A stretch of DNA of 18,262 nucleotides from assembly GCA_009774235.1 (NCBI GenBank), contig VSNJ01000079.1, forward strand, positions 1-18,262, read 5' to 3'. Source of the stretch: Lachnospiraceae bacterium (GTDB taxonomy: Bacteria; Bacillota; Clostridia; Lachnospirales; Lachnospiraceae). The notes below the pieces were generated by a model, which did no database searches, was not told the DNA's origin, and saw only the letters and a program-made list of their open reading frames with translations. Position 1 is the first letter of the stretch; each line of letters starts with the position of its first letter. Positions 8,564 to 16,184 of this stretch are shown here, piece after piece. The position numbers and the translations under genes are program-made.

Positions 8564-8788
8564 AAAATTGTACAAAGACTATATTACTCTGGCAAATTCC
8601 AAATGTTTTACCAGAAAGCAGCTGTATGGGGGCGCTGGTGCTTAAGCCTTGTTGTAAATGTTTCACAGAAACTTTAGTTTCTGTGAAACATAAAGGCTTT
8701 ATGCACCACTGCGTATCCCATCCAAGCGGGAGCGGGCTGCTGTTGGTAAACATTTGGAATTGCCAGAGCCAATAACCCTGTACATTTT
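8564..8788. repeat. Long near-palindromic element (MITE-like or structured RNA)
   Basis: Nested inverted repeats span about 225 bp. The outermost pair is AAAATTGTACA with TGTACATTTT (8564-8574/8779-8788). Next comes a 25-27 bp imperfect arm (8587-8613/8744-8768), then GCAGC/GCTGC (8618-8622/8736-8740), ATGGG/CCCAT (8626-8630/8717-8721) and GGTGC with AAGCCTT against AAGGCTT with GCACC (8637-8650/8693-8707). The apex is a perfect 15-bp stem closing a TTTA loop (8658-8672/8677-8691). The inside is clearly GC-richer than its surroundings. It contains no credible gene. It sits upstream of the RNase P promoter and interrupts one copy of the 80-bp repeat. Confidence 0.75.
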
Positions 8789-8813
8789 TTATTTCCAAAT
8801 ATGCCCTATTATA
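8787..8813. repeat. 80-bp direct repeat, right part of the split copy
   Basis: These 27 bp are identical to 6574-6600, the right end of the intact repeat. The TTTTATTTCCA at its left edge also occurs, with one extra T, at 8454-8465 on the other side of the inserted segment, like a target-site duplication. Confidence 0.8.
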
Positions 8814-8843
8814 AATGTGATTAGAATTTTTATCAATAGAAAC

Positions 8844-8872
8844 TTTACATTTTTTTACTATCATGTTAAAAT
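8844..8872 (+). promoter_or_regulatory. Promoter of the RNase P RNA gene
   Basis: TTTACA (8844-8849), a 17-bp spacer and TAAAAT (8867-8872), preceded by an extended -10 TG at 8864-8865, form a strong sigma-A promoter. The predicted start, about 8879-8882, coincides with the first base of the P1 stem of the RNA. Confidence 0.8.
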
Positions 8873-8880
8873 ACTTTGGT

Positions 8881-9229
8881 AATGAGTAGCACAGACAATC
8901 GCAGCTGCATATGCATAAGCAGTGCAGGTGAGGAAAGTCCGGGCTTCACAGGGCAGGATGCCGGATAACGTCCGGTGGAGGTGACTCCCAGGATAGTGCA
9001 ACAGAAAATAACCGCCTGCTTTCTAACAGGTAAGGGTGAAAAGGCAAGGTAAGAGCTTACCGCTTCTTTGGTAACAAAGGAGGCTGTGTAAACCCCATCC
9101 GAAGCAAGACCAGACAGGGACAATACAGTTGCCCGCTGTGTTCCGGGTAGGCCGCTTGAGCCTGGTGGCAACACCAGACCTAGATAGATGATTGTCTGAT
9201 ACAGAACCCGGCTTATAGTGTTGCTCATT
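8881..9229 (+). ncRNA. rnpB: RNase P RNA, class A
   Basis: This is the catalytic RNA of ribonuclease P, which removes 5' leaders from pre-tRNAs. The conserved 5' core GAGGAAAGTCCGGGC (about 8931-8945), the GGTGAAAAGGC and AGGTAAGAGCTTACCG segments, AAACCCCATCCG, the GTAGGCCGCTTGAGCC region and the 3' core ACAGAACCCGGCTTA (about 9201-9215) are all present in the right order. The ends are set by the P1 stem: 8882-8892 pairs with 9218-9228, allowing G-U pairs. The length of about 349 nt is normal. No hairpin with a T-run follows, and mutS begins 30 nt downstream, so the 3' end is probably made by processing or by read-through into mutS. Confidence 0.96.
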
Positions 9230-9258
9230 ATACTACAGAGAAAAGAGAGGGATGCATT

Positions 9259-11964
9259 ATGCCACTCACGCCAATGATGCAGAATTATATAGATACAAAA
9301 CAGGAATACAAAGATTGTATTCTTTTTTATCGTTTAGGGGATTTTTATGAAATGTTTTATGATGATGCCAAGGTATGTTCCAAAGAACTTGAGCTTACCC
9401 TTACATCAAAAAGCTGTGGTCTGCCAGAACGGGCACCAATGTGCGGGGTGCCATTCCATGCTGCCAGTACATACTTAAATAAGCTTGTAAATAAAGGATA
9501 TAAAGTTGCAATATGCGAGCAGGTGGAAGACCCAAAAGAAGCAAAAGGGCTTGTTAAAAGAGAAGTTGTGCGCATTGCAACTCCTGGTACTAACCTTAAT
9601 ACACAGGCACTTGATGAAAGCAGGAATAATTACCTTATGTGTATACTGTACACAGTTAATGCTTATGGTGCAGCATATGTAGATGTAACTACAGGAAGTT
9701 TCTATATGACAGAATTTGATACAGAAAATAAGTTACTTGATGAGATTAGCAAGATATCACCATCTGAGATAATATGTAATGATTCATTTCTTGTATCAGG
9801 AACTGACCTGGACGATTTAAGAAACAGGCTGGATATAACAATATCCTCTATTGATTCATGCTATTTTGATGAAGATAAATGCAAAGAAGCACTTATGGAA
9901 CATTTTAAAACAAGTTCACTGGCAGGACTTGGGCTTAGTGACTACAGTATAGGTGTAACCGCTTCTGGTGCTGTAATGCAGTATCTTACTGAAACGCAGA
10001 AAATCTCCCTTGAACATATAACTTCCATTAAACCATATTCCCCTAGTAATTATATGTTGCTTGACCGTTCTACAAGAAGAAACCTTGAACTGTGTGAAAC
10101 AATGAGGGAAAAAGCTAAAAGAGGTTCCCTGTTCTGGGTACTTGACAAGACTAAAACTGCTATGGGGGCAAGGCTTTTACGCAAATCAACAGAACAGCCG
10201 CTTGTAAATATTAATGATATTAACAGAAGGCTTGATATTATTACTGAATTAAATAATAATGCCATGTCACGTGAAGAATTACGTGAATATTTAAATTCAG
10301 TGTATGACCTTGAACGCATTATTAGCAAAATAAGTTATAGAAGTGCCAACCCAAGGGATTTAATATCATTCCGGCAGTCACTTTCAATGCTTCCACATAT
10401 TAAAGCAGTGCTTGGTACATTTTCCAAATCAGCACTTAAAGAATTTGCAGAAAAACTTGATGATTTAAAAGACCTTTTTGAACTTGTAGATAATTCTATA
10501 GAAGAAGAGCCTCCTATATCAATAAGGGAAGGCGGTATTATAAAAGATGGGTATAATAGTGATGTAGATAAACTTAGGAGTGCCAAGACAGACGGCAAAA
10601 ACTGGCTTGCTGAGCTTGTGGAAGAGGAGAAACAGCGTACAGGCATTAAGAACTTAAGGGTAAAATATAATAAAGTATTTGGCTATCATCTTGAAGTCAC
10701 TAATTCATATAAAGAACTTGTTCCTGATGACTGGACAAGGAAGCAGACACTTGCCAATGCTGAAAGGTATACAACACCACGCCTGAAAGAACTGGAAGAC
10801 ACAATCCTTGGGGCAGAAGACAGGCTCTACAGCCTTGAATACAATATTTTCTGCCAGATAAGGGATACAATATATGATAATATAGGAAGGGTACAGTCAT
10901 CAGCGCAGATAATTGCAAAGACAGATATGTTTTCATCACTTGCGCTTGTAGCAGAACAGAACAATTATGTGCGCCCTGCAATTAGTAAAAGAGGTGGTAT
11001 TGAAATAAAGAATGGGCGGCATCCTGTTGTTGAGAAGATGATTAGCAATGGTCTTTTTGTTGCCAATGACACTTATCTTGATAATGACAAACACCGTGTT
11101 GCAGTTATTACAGGTCCTAATATGGCTGGCAAATCCACATATATGCGGCAGACTGCATTAATTGTGTTAATGGCACAGATGGGTTCATTTGTACCAGCAG
11201 ACAGTGCCAATATCGGCATTGTAGACAGGATATTTACAAGGGTAGGTGCATCAGATGACCTTGCAAGCGGGCAGAGCACATTTATGGTAGAAATGACAGA
11301 AGTTGCCAATATTTTAAGAAATGCAACTAAAAACAGCCTTATAATATTAGATGAAATCGGCAGGGGGACAAGTACATTTGATGGTTTAAGCATAGCATGG
11401 GCAGTTACAGAACACATTGCTAATGCAAAACTGCTTGGTGCCAAGACACTTTTTGCAACACATTACCATGAACTTACAGAACTTGAAGGAAAACTTGACA
11501 GTGTGGATAATTACTGCATAGCAGTAAAAGAACAAGGTGAAGACATAGTATTCCTCCGCAAAATTATAAAAGGCGGTGCAGACAAAAGTTATGGAATACA
11601 GGTAGCAAAGCTTGCAGGTGTGCCAGAAAGTGTATTAAAACGTGCAAGGGAAATAGCAGCACAGCTTAGTGAACATGATATTATGGGACATGCAAAAGAT
11701 ATAGATATAGAAATGGAATATGACCCGCCTGCTTATAATTATGGAATAGAGCAGCAGACAAAGAGAAAAGCCAGGCGCAAGCCAGAAAGTGAAATAGAGT
11801 CTGAAAAAATGGGACAGCTTTCACTTTTTGGAACTAATAACCAGAATATTAAAACTGATGATATAATTATAGAACTGCATGACCTTGATTTATCTAATAC
11901 AACTCCTATTGATGCAATGAATATTTTATATAAAATGCAGGCAAAACTAAGAGAAAGAATGTAA
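9259..11964 (+). CDS. mutS: DNA mismatch repair protein MutS
   Basis: MutS binds mismatches and small loops and, with ATP, recruits MutL to start repair. The 901 residues cover the mismatch-binding domain with the GDFYEMF motif (F29-x-E31), the connector, lever and clamp domains, and the ATPase domain with Walker A GPNMAGKST (619-627), Walker B LDE (D698, E699) and RGTSTFDG after it. The C-terminal tail carries QLSLF (853-857), a good beta-clamp-binding motif, followed by a helical segment. The length is slightly above the usual 850-880. The start ATG has GAGAGGG just upstream. It is the first coding gene after the RNase P RNA and leads the mutS-mutL-miaA block. Confidence 0.98.
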   Translation: MPLTPMMQNYIDTKQEYKDCILFYRLGDFYEMFYDDAKVCSKELELTLTSKSCGLPERAPMCGVPFHAASTYLNKLVNKGYKVAICEQVEDPKEAKGLVKREVVRIATPGTNLNTQALDESRNNYLMCILYTVNAYGAAYVDVTTGSFYMTEFDTENKLLDEISKISPSEIICNDSFLVSGTDLDDLRNRLDITISSIDSCYFDEDKCKEALMEHFKTSSLAGLGLSDYSIGVTASGAVMQYLTETQKISLEHITSIKPYSPSNYMLLDRSTRRNLELCETMREKAKRGSLFWVLDKTKTAMGARLLRKSTEQPLVNINDINRRLDIITELNNNAMSREELREYLNSVYDLERIISKISYRSANPRDLISFRQSLSMLPHIKAVLGTFSKSALKEFAEKLDDLKDLFELVDNSIEEEPPISIREGGIIKDGYNSDVDKLRSAKTDGKNWLAELVEEEKQRTGIKNLRVKYNKVFGYHLEVTNSYKELVPDDWTRKQTLANAERYTTPRLKELEDTILGAEDRLYSLEYNIFCQIRDTIYDNIGRVQSSAQIIAKTDMFSSLALVAEQNNYVRPAISKRGGIEIKNGRHPVVEKMISNGLFVANDTYLDNDKHRVAVITGPNMAGKSTYMRQTALIVLMAQMGSFVPADSANIGIVDRIFTRVGASDDLASGQSTFMVEMTEVANILRNATKNSLIILDEIGRGTSTFDGLSIAWAVTEHIANAKLLGAKTLFATHYHELTELEGKLDSVDNYCIAVKEQGEDIVFLRKIIKGGADKSYGIQVAKLAGVPESVLKRAREIAAQLSEHDIMGHAKDIDIEMEYDPPAYNYGIEQQTKRKARRKPESEIESEKMGQLSLFGTNNQNIKTDDIIIELHDLDLSNTTPIDAMNILYKMQAKLRERM

Positions 11965-12068
11965 TCCTGCTGGAGGATAGATTGAAAAATCATTCTAAGG
12001 CTGCAAAAAACGCACCCCAAGAATGATTACGGTTTCAATCTTGGAAAAATGCAAAACCAGCATTTTTC
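11965..12068 (+). promoter_or_regulatory. Structured mutS-mutL spacer with a 14-codon mini-ORF
   Basis: Two hairpins occupy the gap. The first has a 16-bp stem with a 4-nt bulge: ATTGAAA plus AATCATTCT (11981-11996) pairs with AGAATGATT (12020-12028) and TTTCAAT (12033-12039). The second is a perfect 9-bp stem, GAAAAATGC (12044-12052) with GCATTTTTC (12060-12068). Neither is followed directly by a T-run, so they do not look like simple terminators. GGAGG at 11972-11976 precedes a TTG-initiated mini-ORF (11982-12026, MKNHSKAAKNAPQE) that runs through the first hairpin. A leader-type control of mutL is possible but unproven. Confidence 0.4.
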
Positions 12069-12070
12069 TA

Positions 12071-12130
12071 AAGCAGGCTTGTCTTGCTATACTATTTGAG
12101 CCGCCAAAGCCGGCATGGAGGATTATTATG
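12071..12130 (+). repeat. Leader box carrying the mutL RBS and start, copy 1
   Basis: These 60 bases, ending in the mutL ATG, align with the minus-strand leader of the ABC permease (16139-16081) at roughly 80 percent identity with a 1-base gap. Shared parts are AAGCAG, TTGTCT, TATACTATTTG, CCGCCA, and the final block ATGGAGGATTATTATG. Just before the RBS each copy can form a small GC-rich hairpin whose sequence differs while pairing is kept (GCCG/CGGC here, CCGC/GCGG in the other). Confidence 0.75.
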
Positions 12131-14086
12131 TCTATACAGATTCTTGATGAAGATACAATAAATAAAATTGCTGCTGGTGAAGTTATAGAAAGACCTATGG
12201 CAGTAGTAAAAGAACTTGTTGAAAATGCTATTGATGCAAAGGCAAATTCTGTTACTGTTGAGATAAAAGATGGTGGCAAATCTTTAATACGTGTAACTGA
12301 TAATGGAAGCGGTATTAGTGAAGAAGATATAAAACTTGCGTTTGTTCCACATGCAACTAGCAAGATAAAATATATTGATGACTTGTTATCTGTTTCAACC
12401 CTGGGATTCAGGGGTGAAGCGCTAGCAAGCATTGCTGCGGTATCACAGCTTGAAATGCTTACCAAGACAAAGAGTTCATTTAATGGTTCAAGATATGTTA
12501 TTGAAGGGGGAAGTGAAAAGAAAATGGAACAGGCTGGTTGTCCTGATGGTACTACATTTATTGTACACAACCTTTTTTATAATACACCTGCAAGGCTTAA
12601 ATTTCTAAAAACCTCGCAGACAGAAGCAGGATATATAAGCAGTGCAGTAGAACATATGGCACTTTCACACCCTGGTATTTCATTCAGGTTTATTAACCAG
12701 AACCAGCCAAGGCTCCATACATCAGGTAATGGCAATATAAAAGATGTAATTTATAATATATATGGAAGGGATATAGCCTCAAACCTTATAGAAATTAATG
12801 CAATAAAAGAAAGCTGCACTATAAAAGGTTTTATTGGAAAGCCTGTAATTTCACGTGGTAACAGGAACTATATAAATTATTTTATAAATGGCAGGTATAT
12901 TAAAAATAATATAATAAACCATGCAATAGAAGAAGCTTATTCTTCATATATGATGCAGCATAAATATCCTTTTACAGTGCTGCATTTCCAGGTGAACCCA
13001 GAAATTATGGATGTCAATGTGCATCCACAGAAAATGGAAGTACGTTTTACTAATGAAAAAGAATTGTATAAAGATATATATGATACATTAACAGAAGCTT
13101 TAAAACACAGGGAACTTATACCTGATGTAACATTTGAAGAAAAAAGAAAGAATAAAGAAACTGAAAAGAAATTAACAGAAAAAAAAGCAAGGGAAAATAT
13201 AAAAAGCAAAGAGCAGGATGTTTTAGATACTACTATACAATTACCAGAAAGAAAAAAGCCAGGTGATGTAACATTAAGGTATCCAGCACAGGAAGAGATA
13301 AACCGTTTATTTGGAATTAAAAATATAGATAAAGTTAGTGATAATATAGAAGAACCTGTTATTACTAGCGTTGTAGAAAATAAAACTGCCAGAGAACCAG
13401 ATACAGAGGCAGCAACTCCTGTACTATTAAGGGAAAATGCAGCTTATAAGGCACATAATATAAAACAGGAAACATTATTTGAAACAAATGTAATGTCCCC
13501 ACAGGCAGAAAAAGATATAAAAATTATAGGACAGGTTTTTGCAACATACTGGATATTACAATATGGAGATAATATGTTTATCATAGACCAGCATGCTGCA
13601 CATGAAAAAGTTCTTTATGAAAGGTTTATAAAACAAGTAGAACAGAACAAACCCCTTACACAAATGGTAAACCCGCCAGTTGTTATAAGCCTGTCAATGT
13701 CTGAACAACAGGTTTTAGAAGAAAATATACAGGTATTTGAAAGACTTGGCTATTGTATTGAGAGCTTTGGTGGAAATGAATATATATTAAACGGAGTTCC
13801 AGCCCAGCTTCCAGATATTGCAACGCAGGAACTTTTTATTGAAATAATCGACGGGCTTGCCAGTAATAAAAATGATACCACACCAGGAACATTGCTTGAA
13901 CGTGTGGCAACAATGTCATGTAAAGCAGCTGTAAAGGGTGGAAGCCGTCTTGATGAAAGACAGGCACAAGAACTTTTAAAAGAACTTATGCAGCTTGAAA
14001 ACCCTTATAACTGCCCTCATGGACGTCCGGTAATGGTTAAGATAACACAAAGGGAACTGGAAAAGAAATTTAAACGTATTATATGA
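12128..14086 (+). CDS. mutL: DNA mismatch repair endonuclease MutL
   Basis: MutL links mismatch recognition by MutS to strand incision. The chosen ATG lies 6 nt after TGGAGG and gives 652 residues beginning MSIQILDEDTINKIAAGEVI, the family's standard opening. An open frame reaches further upstream to 12023, but it has no RBS and would add non-family residues. GHKL ATPase motifs are ELVEN (E29, N33), DNGSGI (58-63) and TLGFRGEAL (91-99). A low-complexity, lysine- and glutamate-rich linker spans about 330-450. The C-terminal dimerisation domain carries the endonuclease signature DQHA-x2-E-x4-E (D487 to E498), CPHGRP (629-634) and a terminal FKRI, so this MutL should nick DNA itself, as expected in a bacterium lacking MutH. 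Confidence 0.97.
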   Translation: MSIQILDEDTINKIAAGEVIERPMAVVKELVENAIDAKANSVTVEIKDGGKSLIRVTDNGSGISEEDIKLAFVPHATSKIKYIDDLLSVSTLGFRGEALASIAAVSQLEMLTKTKSSFNGSRYVIEGGSEKKMEQAGCPDGTTFIVHNLFYNTPARLKFLKTSQTEAGYISSAVEHMALSHPGISFRFINQNQPRLHTSGNGNIKDVIYNIYGRDIASNLIEINAIKESCTIKGFIGKPVISRGNRNYINYFINGRYIKNNIINHAIEEAYSSYMMQHKYPFTVLHFQVNPEIMDVNVHPQKMEVRFTNEKELYKDIYDTLTEALKHRELIPDVTFEEKRKNKETEKKLTEKKARENIKSKEQDVLDTTIQLPERKKPGDVTLRYPAQEEINRLFGIKNIDKVSDNIEEPVITSVVENKTAREPDTEAATPVLLRENAAYKAHNIKQETLFETNVMSPQAEKDIKIIGQVFATYWILQYGDNMFIIDQHAAHEKVLYERFIKQVEQNKPLTQMVNPPVVISLSMSEQQVLEENIQVFERLGYCIESFGGNEYILNGVPAQLPDIATQELFIEIIDGLASNKNDTTPGTLLERVATMSCKAAVKGGSRLDERQAQELLKELMQLENPYNCPHGRPVMVKITQRELEKKFKRII

Positions 14087-14203
14087 TGCCAGGGTTAAAA
14101 GCAGACAGCAATAAGTGGTATCCTTTGAGGGCAAAATACTTCCGGCTTCAACATCATTATATAAAAGCAGTAGAAAAAACAGAAAGGCAGGTCTTTATTT
14201 AAT

Positions 14204-15142
14204 ATGGAAAAAAACCCTCTTATAATTATTACAGGTCCGACTGCATCTGGTAAAACTTCATTATCTGTAGAACTTGCAAAGGAAATTAATGGAGAAATTA
14301 TTTCTGCTGACTCTATGCAGGTATACCGTGGAATGGATATAGGTACTGCAAAAATAAAGCCAGAAGAAATGTGTGGAATAAAACATTACCTTATTGATGA
14401 ATATGACCCGTGGGATGAGTTTAATGTTGCAATATTTAAAGAACGGTGCAGCCAGTATATAGAAGAAATATACAGCCATGGGAAAGTGCCTGTAATAGCT
14501 GGCGGAACAGGTTTTTATATACAGGCAGTCCTTTATAATATAAATTTTAATGAAACAGAAGCAGATAATCCATACCGTGAAAAATTATGGCATTTTGCCA
14601 GTGTATATGGGGCAGAAGCACTCCATAGTGAACTGGCAAAAGTAGATAAAGTTTCTGCAGAGGCTATACATCCTAATAATACCAAACGTGTAATCAGGGC
14701 ATTAGAATATTATAAACAGACTGGAAAACCTATATCACTTCATAATGAAGAAGAACGTAAGAAAGAACCACCGTTTAAATTTAAATATTTTGTACTTAAC
14801 CTTCCAAGGGATATTTTATATGGACGTATAAATAAAAGGGTTGATATAATGCGTGAAGAAGGGCTTGAAAATGAAGTAAAAGAGCTTATAGCAAAAGGAT
14901 GTACCAGGAATATGGTTTCAATGCAGGGGCTTGGATATAAAGAAATTATAGATGCATTAGAAAAAGACCTGCCACTTGATGATGCATTTGAAAAAATAAA
15001 ACAGGAAACAAGACATTTTGCTAAAAGGCAGATTACATGGTTTAAACGGGAAAAGGAAGTAGAATGGCTGGACAAGGATAAATTTAATTCAGAAAAAGAA
15101 CTGCTTAACTATTGTGTTTCAGAATGCCAGAAAATTATATAA
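14204..15142 (+). CDS. miaA: tRNA dimethylallyltransferase MiaA
   Basis: MiaA transfers a dimethylallyl group from DMAPP to N6 of A37 in tRNAs reading UNN codons, the first step to ms2i6A, which steadies codon-anticodon pairing. The 312-residue protein is full length. The P-loop GPTASGKT is at residues 11-18, the substrate motif SADSMQVYRGMDIGTAK at 34-50, followed by AGGTGFY, and GLGYKE and TRHFAKRQITWF occur near the C-terminus. The RBS, AAAGGCAGG at 14183-14191, is weaker and more distant than those of its neighbours. It follows mutL by 117 bp in the order often seen in Clostridia, and a strong stem-loop ends the unit about 80 bp later. Confidence 0.97.
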   Translation: MEKNPLIIITGPTASGKTSLSVELAKEINGEIISADSMQVYRGMDIGTAKIKPEEMCGIKHYLIDEYDPWDEFNVAIFKERCSQYIEEIYSHGKVPVIAGGTGFYIQAVLYNINFNETEADNPYREKLWHFASVYGAEALHSELAKVDKVSAEAIHPNNTKRVIRALEYYKQTGKPISLHNEEERKKEPPFKFKYFVLNLPRDILYGRINKRVDIMREEGLENEVKELIAKGCTRNMVSMQGLGYKEIIDALEKDLPLDDAFEKIKQETRHFAKRQITWFKREKEVEWLDKDKFNSEKELLNYCVSECQKII

Positions 15143-15222
15143 AAAATATCCAGGTGTGTTTTACCAACAATATGGATACCAGTATCTTAAAGATATTGTT
15201 AATTATGGGAATGGAACAGACA

Positions 15223-15262
15223 GATACCAATAAAACCTGCTGGTACATGCTTTATTGGTATC
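15223..15262 (+). terminator. Terminator downstream of miaA
   Basis: A perfect 12-bp inverted repeat (GATACCAATAAA at 15223-15234, TTTATTGGTATC at 15251-15262) encloses a 16-nt loop and is followed by a T-rich run (TTATATATATTATTT). It is the best candidate for the end of the mutS-mutL-miaA transcript. Confidence 0.6.
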
Positions 15263-15290
15263 TTATATATATTATTTCTGTATGATATTG

Positions 15291-15400
15291 TAGTCAAGCG
15301 GATTGCTTATAACCTCATTGCTATTTTGCTTAGTCTGACAGGAGTCCAATCTCCTGCCAGACTAAGCAAGCCTGGTAAACCAACCCACCGCTTAAGAAGC
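15291..15400. ncRNA. Candidate structured RNA between miaA and the ABC permease
   Basis: A 19-bp stem with one mismatch (15326-15344 with 15351-15369) closes a 6-nt loop. It is set inside an outer stem, AAGCGG/CCGCTT (15296-15301 with 15388-15393), with an internal bubble of roughly 18-24 nt on each side. The segment is more GC-rich than its surroundings, non-coding and without a T-run, so it is not a simple terminator. A TATGAT hexamer (15281-15286) would put a plus-strand start at the outer stem, but no good -35 pairs with it. The stem-bubble-stem outline resembles 6S RNA, but I do not recognise it by sequence. The strand is unresolved. Confidence 0.4.
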
Positions 15401-15429
15401 GTGTATTTTAAAGGGCTTACTTAATAAGG

Positions 15430-16083
15430 TTAAAATTCTTTCTTGTTTATAATATATACACTGGTTTTTAATGAAAGCAGTAATAATAGAATTGTAATTA
15501 CTGTTATTATTGCAATAAGCATATCCATTCTTATTACTGGTAAATTATTAAATATTTTAATTAAATCAATATTAAAAAATTCTGCAATCTTAACTACAAA
15601 AAATGCAATAACAAATACTATGCCAACTGCGCAGATAATTGCAATTCTGCCTTTTTCACCGCCAAATTTTAACTGGAAAGGAAGCATAACTGATAATAAT
15701 ATTACCAATACTAACAATTCCAATAAGGCAATTATTATTATATCTTTTAATATAATTGAACCTTTCATTAATCCAGCAATAATAGCAATAGTTGTGGCAA
15801 ATAACCATGAAATTATGCCAACAATAAGACCAAAACTGTATTTTTCCAAAACATAGCCTTTTCTAGTAATTGGCAATGAGAATAAAAAAGCATATCCATT
15901 ATCAAATTCATCATAACTTATGCTGCTCAAAGTAAACATAGAACAAATAAATGTAAGATATCCAATAATAAATGATACATCTTCCATATAAGCTGACATT
16001 CCTATGACTATAGCAATTAAAATAATAAAGAAATTTTTCTGGTTTTTAAGCAATTTAAAATCTTTAATTAATAAACCTTTCAT
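15430..16083 (-). CDS. ABC-2 type transporter permease
   Basis: A 217-residue integral membrane protein with about six hydrophobic helices, opening MKGLLIKDFKLLKNQKNFF, which is typical of small ABC-2 permeases (ABC2_membrane_5 type). It should pair with the ATPase encoded just upstream on the same strand to form an exporter of unknown substrate. The ATG at 16083-16081 directly follows ATGGAGGATTATT, a strong RBS. The open frame extends upstream to 16131, but those codons are leader sequence shared with mutL. The 101-bp gap after the ATPase gene is filled mainly by that shared leader box. Confidence 0.88.
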   Translation of the reverse strand: MKGLLIKDFKLLKNQKNFFIILIAIVIGMSAYMEDVSFIIGYLTFICSMFTLSSISYDEFDNGYAFLFSLPITRKGYVLEKYSFGLIVGIISWLFATTIAIIAGLMKGSIILKDIIIIALLELLVLVILLSVMLPFQLKFGGEKGRIAIICAVGIVFVIAFFVVKIAEFFNIDLIKIFNNLPVIRMDMLIAIITVITILLLLLSLKTSVYIINKKEF

Positions 16084-16139
16084 AATAATCCTCCATTCCG
16101 CTTCTGGCGGTACAAATAGTATAATAGACAATACTGCTT
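16081..16139 (-). repeat. Leader box carrying the ABC permease RBS and start, copy 2
   Basis: The 59-base minus-strand segment ends in the permease ATG and aligns with 12071-12130 in front of mutL. The last 16 bases, including GGAGG and ATG, are identical. The genes themselves are unrelated, so this is a dispersed leader element or a conserved regulatory site, not a gene duplication. Confidence 0.75.
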
Positions 16140-16184
16140 ATGAAATTTAATATATATCTGGCAGAAATTTTCCTGTACCAGACA

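Noticed and set aside
8559..9228. Minus-strand open frames of 101 and 120 codons across the palindrome and the RNase P gene
   Set aside because: They arise from the palindrome and the structured RNA. They have no ribosome binding site and no protein-like composition or recognisable motif.
12023..12127. Upstream extension of mutL by 35 codons
   Set aside because: It has no RBS, it covers hairpins and the leader box shared with the permease, and the family opening begins at the ATG at 12128 after TGGAGG.
15443..15856. Plus-strand 137-codon open frame opposite the ABC permease
   Set aside because: It mirrors the hydrophobic permease codons, lacks an RBS and has low-complexity Ile/Asn/Thr content.
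16084..16131. Upstream extension of the ABC permease
   Set aside because: The extra codons are the shared leader box. The ATG at 16083 has a strong RBS and starts the family-like sequence.
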